DNA of 29,791 nt. It comes from Eggerthellaceae bacterium. GTDB taxonomy: Bacteria > Actinomycetota > Coriobacteriia > Coriobacteriales > Eggerthellaceae. The stretch spans positions 1-29,791 of the forward strand of contig CAADXT010000106.1 of assembly GCA_900753095.1 (NCBI GenBank), in the 5' to 3' direction. The notes under the pieces are model-generated. The model did no database searches. It was not told the DNA's origin and saw nothing but the letters and a program-made list of their open reading frames with translations. The position numbers and the translations under genes were made by a program. This document shows positions 8,081 to 13,797 of this stretch, piece by piece (position 1 is the stretch's first letter; every line of letters begins with the position of its first letter).

Positions 8081-8096
8081 ATATTGAACTCAATAT
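8081..8096 (+). promoter_or_regulatory. 16-bp palindrome before panC
   Basis: ATATTGA-AC-TCAATAT is a perfect inverted repeat ending 18 bases before the panC ATG, next to the ribosome binding site AAAAGGGAG. TTGACG occurs at 8054-8059, but no good -10 lies at normal spacing. It looks like an operator; the regulator is unknown. Confidence 0.4.
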
Positions 8097-8114
8097 CAAA
8101 AGGGAGTTTTCTGA

Positions 8115-8966
8115 ATGAAAATCATCACTACGGTTGCCGAGATGAAGGCACAGGTTGCTGAGTGGAAAGCTGAGGGGCTTACCATCGGCCTTACGCCCAC
8201 TATGGGTGCTTTGCACGAAGGCCATATGTCGCTGATGGAACGCGCACGCAAAGAATGTGACCGCGTGGTTACCAGCGTGTTCGTGAACCCCATTCAGTTC
8301 GGCCCCAACGAGGATTACGACAACTACCCGCGCGACCTTGAGCACGATGCTGCCATCGCCGAGAGCAAGGGCGTTGACGTGGTATTCCACCCCGAACCCG
8401 AGGAAATGTACCCGAAGAATTACAACACCTACGTGGTAATGGAAACCCTTACCGATAGCTTGTGCGGCGCCAAGCGTCCCGGCCACTTCCGCGGCGTGTG
8501 CACCGTAGTGAATAAGCTGTTCAACATCGTGCAACCCGACAAGGCCTTCTTCGGCCAGAAGGATGCCCAGCAGCTGGCCATCATCAAGCGCATGGTTGCC
8601 GACCTGAACATGAACGTGGAGGTATATGGCTGCCCCATCGTTCGCGAAGAGGACGGCTTGGCAAAAAGCTCGCGCAACAGCTACCTTTCCGCTGAAGAGC
8701 GCAAGGCTGCGCTGTGCCTCTCCCGCTCCATCTTCAAGGCTCAGGAGCTTATCGAGGGCGGCGAGCGCGATGCAAACAAGGTGCGCGCTGCAGTGCGCGA
8801 GGTTATCGAGGCTGAGCCTCTGGCAAAGATCGACTACGTTGAGGTAGTAGACCTGGGCGACATGCAGCCCGTCGATTCCTTCGGCGAATCGGGCTTGGTT
8901 GCCATTGCCGTTTACATCGGGAAAACGCGCCTTATCGACAATTACTTGTTTGATTTTGACGAATAA
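8115..8966 (+). CDS. panC: Pantothenate synthetase
   Basis: PanC joins pantoate and beta-alanine with ATP to give pantothenate. The 283-residue protein is of normal length. It has the nucleotidyltransferase signature TMGALHEGHMSLM (HIGH-like HEGH), FVNPIQFGPNEDYDNYPR, the KRPGHFRGVCTVVNKLF pantoate-binding segment, FGQKDAQQLAIIKRMVADL and the KMSKS-like KSSRNSYLS. The ATG follows GGGAG by 8 bases. panD follows after 119 bases, which contain a weak CCTGCC/GGCAGG hairpin (8977-9005) without a T tract, so panC and panD are probably cotranscribed. Confidence 0.96.
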   Translation: MKIITTVAEMKAQVAEWKAEGLTIGLTPTMGALHEGHMSLMERARKECDRVVTSVFVNPIQFGPNEDYDNYPRDLEHDAAIAESKGVDVVFHPEPEEMYPKNYNTYVVMETLTDSLCGAKRPGHFRGVCTVVNKLFNIVQPDKAFFGQKDAQQLAIIKRMVADLNMNVEVYGCPIVREEDGLAKSSRNSYLSAEERKAALCLSRSIFKAQELIEGGERDANKVRAAVREVIEAEPLAKIDYVEVVDLGDMQPVDSFGESGLVAIAVYIGKTRLIDNYLFDFDE

Positions 8967-9085
8967 GCTTGCACGTCCTGCCATATTGCGCAAAAATACG
9001 GCAGGTTATACGCAACCGCGTGTATACAGCTAACTACGCAGTGAACCACCAAGGAAATCACGCGAAGAAGGAAGGTTCTAACCTT

Positions 9086-9484
9086 ATGCTGCTGAATGTG
9101 CTTAAGGGCAAAATTCATCGTGCAACCGTTACCCAAGCGGAACTTGATTACATTGGCTCCATCACCATCGACTCTGAGCTGATGGAAGCAGCCGGCATCC
9201 AGGAATACGAGCTGGTTACCATTTCCGACTGCAACAACGGCAACCGCCTGGAAACCTACGTTATCGCCGGCGAGCCGGGCAGTGGCGTAATCTGCTTGAA
9301 CGGTGCCGCCGCACACCTGGTAACCGTAGGCGACAAGGTGATCATCATGAACTACTGCCAGATGACCCCTGAAGAGTTCGCCGACCCAGCGCACGCTCCG
9401 CATGTAGTGTTCGTTGATGACGACAATAAGATCAGCCGCCTTACCCGCTACGAAAAGCACGGCAAGCTGGAAGACTTGAAGTAA
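9086..9484 (+). CDS. panD: Aspartate 1-decarboxylase (pyruvoyl enzyme)
   Basis: PanD makes beta-alanine from aspartate, the second precursor used by PanC. Starting at the ATG at 9086 (after AAGGAAGG) gives 132 residues with the self-cleavage site DYIGS at exactly Gly24-Ser25, where the serine becomes the pyruvoyl cofactor. Lys9, Tyr22 and the NGAAAHL motif are present. The frame is open further upstream but those codons would displace the cleavage site. The C-terminus ISRLTRYEKHGKLEDLK and its terminator recur in diverged form at 12363-12463, on the far side of an AT-rich islet. Confidence 0.96.
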   Translation: MLLNVLKGKIHRATVTQAELDYIGSITIDSELMEAAGIQEYELVTISDCNNGNRLETYVIAGEPGSGVICLNGAAAHLVTVGDKVIIMNYCQMTPEEFADPAHAPHVVFVDDDNKISRLTRYEKHGKLEDLK

Positions 9485-9514
9485 GCCAAGCGCTTCACTT
9501 CCCCATCGAAATGA

Positions 9515-9548
9515 AACGGGCACCCACATGGGTGCCCGTTGTTTTGTT
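9515..9548 (+). terminator. Terminator of the pan genes
   Basis: AACGGGCACCCA (9515-9526) pairs perfectly with TGGGTGCCCGTT (9529-9540), followed by GTTTTGTT. A second copy with a compensated G-C to A-T change lies at 12436-12463. Confidence 0.9.
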
Positions 9549-9836
9549 GAGCAGGCTCCTCAAAACAACTACGACAGCAGGAACATCAATCTATCTCAAT
9601 TCTTCTGATTCCAAATCGATGATTTTATGTTTTTCCGAAGCAAGTTCCCTCTCTTTTTACCGCCCGCACCATCAAAAAAGCAAGAAAAGCAAGCGCGTAA
9701 CATTCCTTCTTAAAGAAAGCCATTCAAACTGATTGGTGGTTCCATTCTGAAATAAAACAACTATTGCTTCAAAATACTGCAACGAGTAATCCCATTGCGG
9801 TGTGTTCACATAAAGATTCTCAAGAAAGGAGAAACT

Positions 9837-10511
9837 ATGGAACATCTTGGAGACATTACTCGCAGGCAGCTGCTTGGCTTAGGCGCAGTAGCAGCAGGAT
9901 CGCTCTTAATCCCATCAATGGCGTATGCAGCATCACCAGAAAACAGCAAGAGAGAAACAGACGGTTTCATTCACCGGGCTACGATAATTTCCAAAGAGGG
10001 AGAGATTCTCGCCAGCACTGAAGCAAATCTGCTAACCCGATCCACGGCGAACGGCATCAAACTCATAGAGAGCCTCACCGAAACAATTAACCAAGACGGT
10101 TCAATCACCCTCGACTACTCAGTTAAAGCCGTAAAAGTTAACGTAGCACGTGAATCTGCGCTGGATGAAACCGTGCTCTACGAAATTAAATACACGCCAA
10201 CTTACTATAAGATGGATGGGAATATTTGCATAACAAAAGCTTATGGAATGGCGAGGAAGAAAGTTTCCTACGCATCGTTCCAAGGGAAAAAAGCCGTTAC
10301 CGCCCATCAGGGAATAGCAGGGAGCGATAAATGCCATGCTGAGGCATTATTCACAACGGAATCGAAAACCATAACAACAGGATTTGATCAGATTCCCTAT
10401 GTCAAATCAAGCGATTCGAACGGAATGGTCGCCAACGGGGGAGAGTGCACGGCAACTCTCTATGTCTCAGGAATGGGCGAGCAAATCATAAGAGCTGAAC
10501 TTTATCTTTAG
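9837..10511 (+). CDS. Tat-exported protein of unknown function
   Basis: The 224-residue protein begins with a twin-arginine signal (DITRRQLLGLGAVAAGS, Arg9-Arg10), a hydrophobic core and an AYA-A cleavage site near residue 31, so it is exported folded. The mature part of about 190 residues is polar and looks beta-rich, with no catalytic motif or cysteine cluster that I recognise. The ATG at 9837 follows AAAGGAG; an upstream in-frame TTG at 9795 would spoil the signal peptide. Codon use is AT-rich, unlike the pan genes. It converges on the membrane-anchored gene at 10535 and lies in the same islet as a membrane-tethered sigma factor, so it may be an envelope or surface protein under that regulator. 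This is inference. Confidence 0.8.
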   Translation: MEHLGDITRRQLLGLGAVAAGSLLIPSMAYAASPENSKRETDGFIHRATIISKEGEILASTEANLLTRSTANGIKLIESLTETINQDGSITLDYSVKAVKVNVARESALDETVLYEIKYTPTYYKMDGNICITKAYGMARKKVSYASFQGKKAVTAHQGIAGSDKCHAEALFTTESKTITTGFDQIPYVKSSDSNGMVANGGECTATLYVSGMGEQIIRAELYL

Positions 10512-10517
10512 CATACA

Positions 10518-10556
10518 GGTCGTTGCAGAGCCTATTAATTCATCTCTGCAACGACC
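10518..10556. terminator. Inverted repeat between convergent islet genes
   Basis: GGTCGTTGCAGAG (10518-10530) pairs perfectly with CTCTGCAACGACC (10544-10556), with a 13-base loop. The right arm overlaps the last codons of the minus-strand gene. There is no T tract, so termination activity is uncertain, but position and stability fit a shared 3' end structure. Confidence 0.5.
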
Positions 10557-11161
10557 AAGCTATCCAAATTTCCCCACTCATCTTCGTATCCAGGAAGCAA
10601 CGAGTACCTCTTACTGACCTCGAGCCCGCTGGTATACTGAGCCCTAATCTCGAACAAAGCACCCTGATGTTCCCTAAGACAAGAAGCCTCAAATTCATAT
10701 GAGCCTTCATCCTCAAAAGGCTGATCGATTTTATCGGCAGCCACCTTCTCATAAAACCAGACTTGCATATACCCTGTCGCCTCTTTACCAGAGACCGTTA
10801 TTTCTGAAGCCCTGGAACCATAAGGAAGAGAGATAGCGGTCTCATCTTGCAGCATTCGATACGTTACCGTTTCAGGAACCTTCTCCGATGAAATAGTAAC
10901 TGGAAACCAATAATACATTTCAAAAGCCTGTAGATTCCATTCTTCGTCATGTTCGTCAGCAACTCCCTTTAGCGAATAGGTTTTCGTCAACTTCGCATTT
11001 TCGGGCGCATTGAGAGACGAATCCGCTATCGGCAACCCTTCTTCGTAAACGGTCAGACTAAAAGAATTGGAGGAATAAAAACCAACCACGACAAGCAAAA
11101 CAAATGCAACAAACACAGCTGTCGAAATGGAAATAATAGCCGCGATTTTCCCCTTAGTCAT
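10535..11161 (-). CDS. Membrane-anchored extracytoplasmic protein, unknown
   Basis: This 208-residue protein has a short positively charged start (MTKGK), one transmembrane helix at about residues 6-28 (IAAIISISTAVFVAFVLLVV) and a polar domain of about 180 residues predicted outside the membrane, acidic and rich in aromatic residues. I recognise no family. The frame is open to 11179, but AAGGAGGGG directly precedes the ATG at 11161, fixing the start. It is divergent from the sigma factor gene, with about 200 bases between them, so the two may share control; an accessory sensor or target of the sigma factor is possible. AT-rich codon use matches its islet neighbours. Confidence 0.75.
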   Translation of the reverse strand: MTKGKIAAIISISTAVFVAFVLLVVVGFYSSNSFSLTVYEEGLPIADSSLNAPENAKLTKTYSLKGVADEHDEEWNLQAFEMYYWFPVTISSEKVPETVTYRMLQDETAISLPYGSRASEITVSGKEATGYMQVWFYEKVAADKIDQPFEDEGSYEFEASCLREHQGALFEIRAQYTSGLEVSKRYSLLPGYEDEWGNLDSLVVAEMN

Positions 11162-11178
11162 AACCCCTCCTTGTTCCA

Positions 11179-11207
11179 TTTACAGACAAAACACCAAACA
11201 TAGGCAA
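11179..11207 (-). promoter_or_regulatory. Possible promoter of the membrane-anchored gene
   Basis: On the minus strand TTGCCT (11202-11207) and TGTAAA (11179-11184) are spaced by 17 bases, each 4 of 6 to consensus. The start would lie only about 10 bases before the ATG, leaving just the ribosome binding site, so the call is weak. Confidence 0.3.
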
Positions 11208-11362
11208 TCCGTTGCATAATTTAATGCTAATGGAAATATGGCAGCATCAGGAGATTATTCGATCAGATTTTTTCTCGAGCTTGAGACAAAAAACAAGATA
11301 TTGCAACGATTTCGAAATATACGGTGTGTTTTTTTCTAGGTCACCATTAAAGGAGGGCAACA

Positions 11363-12349
11363 ATATCTTCAAGCATCGACATACATCAAGCCAAAGAAGC
11401 AGAACACGCCATTAAACTCTATGGAAATCTAATGTTTACTTTGGCGTTGAGCCGCTGCAAATCAAAAGAAGATGCTGAAGACGTGTGCCAAGAAGTATTT
11501 GTTGCCCTGTTAAACAAGAAACAACCTTTTAAAAACAATGAGCACATGAAAGCCTGGCTCATTAAGACCACTATCGACAGAAGCAAGAATACACATCGCT
11601 ACGAAAGCAGACATCCAAGAATCTCTTACGACCCGGCTCTCCACGAAAAGACAGGGCAAAACGAAAGCCCCAATTACGATCGGCTTCATGATGCAGTTGA
11701 ATTATTGTCTCCTGATCTCAAAGAAACGCTACAGCTTTATTATCGCGAGGGTTATTCAACCAAGGAAATTGCTTCACAAAAAGGCGTTGAGGAATCAAGC
11801 ATACGCGCCCGGTTGCATCGCGCCCGTAAAAAGATTGCCGCCATACTTGTCTGCACCATCATGGCATTCGTTATCATCTTTGCGTCGGCCTCTTTGCCAA
11901 TGCAAAAGATTCCGGAGGCCTTAGCTATCGATTTTGCGACCGACACCAACGCCTCACTAGACGATCTCCCCGTTAAAGCCATTCAAAGAACAGACAATAG
12001 ACAAGCGATTGTGACCTTTGAGACAAATCTAACATGGAGCATCGATGAGATTGAGCGCGTTACCTACAATCTCAATGCGGATAATACAAAGTTATACCCT
12101 CCCAGAATTGGGAACTTCTACACCCCGAACGGAGGAAAACTCGGCAGCACTAAAGACGCAATACAAACCGACAACGGCGAAGCGACAATCATTTTAAATA
12201 TCGAGGTCAGCGTTTATGCCGATAAAGATGAAAGCAATGATAAATTATGCGATGCAGCGCGCAGAACGCTTGAGGGAAAAGCTCTTACTGCAACCGTCTA
12301 TCTCAAAAACGGAACGAGCAAAACGGCCGAGTGCGTCTTCGCAGAGTGA
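11363..12349 (+). CDS. ECF-type sigma factor fused to a membrane and extracytoplasmic domain
   Basis: Starting at ATA 11363 the protein has 328 residues. Region 2 (about 10-90) includes KSKEDAEDVCQEVFVALL and HMKAWLIKTTIDRSK. Region 4 (about 115-157) includes LSPDLKETLQLYYREGYS, STKEIASQKGVEESSIRARL and HRARKK. A transmembrane helix (about 160-180, ILVCTIMAFVIIFASASL) follows at once, then an unrecognised polar domain of about 148 residues predicted outside the cell. No ATG, GTG, TTG or CTG lies in frame between a stop at 11348 and the ATG at 11432, yet the 23 codons before that ATG encode an ordinary region 2 beginning (AKEAEHAIKLYGNL), and AGGAGGG sits 6 bases before the ATA. So initiation is probably at ATA, or the start codon was lost. 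No separate anti-sigma gene is adjacent. Confidence 0.82.
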   Translation: MSSSIDIHQAKEAEHAIKLYGNLMFTLALSRCKSKEDAEDVCQEVFVALLNKKQPFKNNEHMKAWLIKTTIDRSKNTHRYESRHPRISYDPALHEKTGQNESPNYDRLHDAVELLSPDLKETLQLYYREGYSTKEIASQKGVEESSIRARLHRARKKIAAILVCTIMAFVIIFASASLPMQKIPEALAIDFATDTNASLDDLPVKAIQRTDNRQAIVTFETNLTWSIDEIERVTYNLNADNTKLYPPRIGNFYTPNGGKLGSTKDAIQTDNGEATIILNIEVSVYADKDESNDKLCDAARRTLEGKALTATVYLKNGTSKTAECVFAE

Positions 12350-12359
12350 AGACGCACTC
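12329..12359 (+). terminator. Stem-loop over the sigma factor stop codon
   Basis: GAGTGCGTCTTC (12329-12340) pairs perfectly with GAAGACGCACTC (12348-12359), loop GCAGAGT. The TGA stop lies at the start of the right arm. No clear T tract follows; termination may instead occur at the palindrome at 12436-12463. Confidence 0.5.
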
Positions 12360-12362
12360 TCT

Positions 12363-12463
12363 ATCAACCACCTTACCCGCTACGAAAAGCACAGCAAATT
12401 AGAAAACCTGAAGCAAACACCCCCATCGAGATGTAAAACAGGCACCCATATGGGTGCCTGTTT
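12363..12463 (+). pseudogene. Diverged duplicate of the panD 3' end
   Basis: The first 51 bases match the end of panD (from about 9431) at 43 of 51 positions by hand alignment, including 21 bases without a mismatch. In frame they read INHLTRYEKHSKLENLK against ISRLTRYEKHGKLEDLK in panD. After a short deletion, CCCCATCGAGATG matches CCCCATCGAAATG, then the terminator copy follows. Seven of the eight differences are G or C in panD and A or T here. The panD stop codon is replaced by CAA. This is a direct repeat bracketing the islet, too short to be a gene. Confidence 0.85.
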
Positions 12464-12470
12464 CTGTTTC
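12436..12470 (+). terminator. Second copy of the panD terminator
   Basis: The 28-base region 12436-12463 is a perfect palindrome with half-site AAACAGGCACCCAT, followed by CTGTTTC. Compared with the panD copy, a G-C pair in the stem has become A-T on both arms, so the stem was kept intact while the sequence changed. Confidence 0.75.
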
Positions 12471-12526
12471 GCCGAATCCTCAAAGGAAAAAGCTTTACCA
12501 GACTCAAAGTAAACGTTTAAAGCACA

Positions 12527-12668
12527 GGGCATGCGCCGACAAAACAGAGAGCAAGATTCTGGCAAGCACAGGGAAATTGAAAAGGGCTAAGCATAGACCT
12601 TCGTGTCATGCTTAGCCCTTTGAAGTTTCCCTGTGCCGCCAGAATGGCGCGCAGCATCGTAGCGTTTC
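12527..12668 (-). repeat. Structured 3' element E3 downstream of ppaC
   Basis: On the minus strand it begins at the ppaC stop with GAAACGCTACGATGCTGCGC, shared with E2, and ends with GGCGCATGCCC, also shared with E2. Between them is a nested hairpin different in sequence from E1/E2: ATTCTGGC/GCCAGAAT (outer, 12638-12645 with 12556-12563), TTTCCCTGTGC/GCACAGGGAAA (12626-12636 with 12566-12576) and a perfect 14-bp inner stem (12608-12621 with 12581-12594). The inner stem is followed on the minus strand by TTTTC, so it could also terminate ppaC transcripts. Confidence 0.7.
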
Positions 12669-13601
12669 TTACGAAAGAGGCGGAATAACCTGCTTCTTAC
12701 GGGACAGGATGCCGTCTACCCATTCGGCTTTCGTGGCGTCGATGCCGAATGCCTCGGATACGGGAGCCACATCGCCTTCGCAGATGAACTTGGAGCCCTC
12801 ATTGAAGATGTCGGTGATGAGCAGCAGCGCAAACTTGTAGCCGTTCTCGGCAACCTTCGCCTTCAAGAACTCGCGGTACTCTGCCTCGCGCTCCATGGCA
12901 ACGTCGAGCGTTACCGTTTCATGCTGGGCAACCATGTACACCTCGTCGCCCTTCTTGAACTCCTTGGAGTCGTGCGTGCACAGTTCCTCAACGGAAAGGT
13001 CGTTGTCGCCGCCGCGCATCTTGAACACCTCAAGGCCGAACTCGGTAGGCTTCTTGCCGATGATGGCACCGAGCTTATCGGCCTGAACCAGGTCGTAATC
13101 GGTGCAGGTGGGGCTCTTGGTGATAACGGTGTCCGTCATGATAGCGGAAAGCAGCACCGTGGCGATAGCAGGCGTTACCTCAACGTTCAGCTGCTCATAG
13201 AGCTTGCTGATGATGGTTGCGGTGGAACCAACGGGGATGTTCAGGTACAGAATAGGGTTGCCGGTAACCACATCGCCTGCGATGCGGTGATGATCTACAA
13301 CCTCGACGATTTCAGCATCGGCAATGCCGTCTACCATCTGGGTGGATTCGTTGTGGTCGACCAGGATAACCTTGTCTCCCTCGCCCACCTTTTCGATGAG
13401 CTTGGGGGCAGGCAGGCCAACCTGCTCCAGAATGGTTGCAGATTCCTGCGGCAGCGGGCCCAGGCAGCAGGCAACATATTCCGCCTCAGGCTCAGCCTTC
13501 TTTGCCTCAAGCGCGTTCTTCAGATATGCGTAGCTGACAGCAGCTGCGATGGAGTCGTTATCGGGGTTCTTGTGACCTACGATAAAAACCTGGTTAGCCA
13601 T
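12669..13601 (-). CDS. ppaC: Manganese-dependent inorganic pyrophosphatase (family II)
   Basis: This enzyme hydrolyses pyrophosphate from biosynthesis to phosphate in the cytoplasm. The 310-residue protein has the DHH-family motifs GHKNPDNDS (9-17), VDHNES (81-86) and VDHHRIAG (102-109), which supply the metal ligands, and the C-terminal substrate-binding SRKKQVIPP (300-308) specific to family II pyrophosphatases. There are no CBS or DRTGG regulatory insertions, so it is the simple form. GGAGGTTAA precedes the ATG at 13601. A TACAAT box lies at 13655-13660 on the minus strand. Its 3' side carries structured element E3. Confidence 0.96.
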   Translation of the reverse strand: MANQVFIVGHKNPDNDSIAAAVSYAYLKNALEAKKAEPEAEYVACCLGPLPQESATILEQVGLPAPKLIEKVGEGDKVILVDHNESTQMVDGIADAEIVEVVDHHRIAGDVVTGNPILYLNIPVGSTATIISKLYEQLNVEVTPAIATVLLSAIMTDTVITKSPTCTDYDLVQADKLGAIIGKKPTEFGLEVFKMRGGDNDLSVEELCTHDSKEFKKGDEVYMVAQHETVTLDVAMEREAEYREFLKAKVAENGYKFALLLITDIFNEGSKFICEGDVAPVSEAFGIDATKAEWVDGILSRKKQVIPPLS

Positions 13602-13663
13602 TTAACCTCCTCAACAAGCGTGCTTCGGCGCACGCGAACGTGTAGAACTAGGCTATTGTACCG

Positions 13664-13701
13664 CGAAACGAAAGAAGGCCGCACGTTTCCGCGCAGCCTT
13701 C
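13664..13701 (-). terminator. Terminator downstream of pcrA
   Basis: On the minus strand a 12-bp stem with two wobbles (arms 13690-13701 and 13674-13685, GAAA loop) is followed by TTTCGTTTCG. It lies about 97 bases after the pcrA stop and just before the likely ppaC promoter. The bases between the stop and the stem hold no convincing gene. Confidence 0.65.
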
Positions 13702-13797
13702 CGGGAAATGACCCCTCGCAACAGCAACAACGACGAATCTTACGATGAGCTGGACGTGCCAGCAGAGGAGGGCGGGATGCCTAGCCCCTTCGCAGCG

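Larger units (their letters stand above)
9549..12362. mobile_element. AT-rich islet bracketed by panD-tail direct repeats
   Basis: The 2.8-kb segment between the panD terminator and a second diverged panD tail is clearly AT-richer than its surroundings (10081-10140 has 23 of 60 G or C; 8221-8280 has 34 of 60). It carries three genes: a Tat-exported protein, a membrane-anchored protein and a sigma factor fused to a membrane domain. The bracketing repeats suggest site-specific insertion at the panD 3' end, or recombination with related DNA. No integrase or transposase gene and no terminal inverted repeat is visible, so the mechanism is unknown. Bases 9549-9836 contain no gene, only an AT-rich leader for the Tat protein gene with no clear promoter. 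Confidence 0.65.

Noticed and set aside
6990..8993. 667-codon minus-strand frame opposite panB and panC
   Set aside because: Its composition is a mirror of the pan genes and it runs through the structured repeat; no family resemblance.
11432..12349. Sigma factor starting at ATG 11432
   Set aside because: That start removes the beginning of region 2 and has no good ribosome binding site, whereas AGGAGGG precedes ATA 11363.
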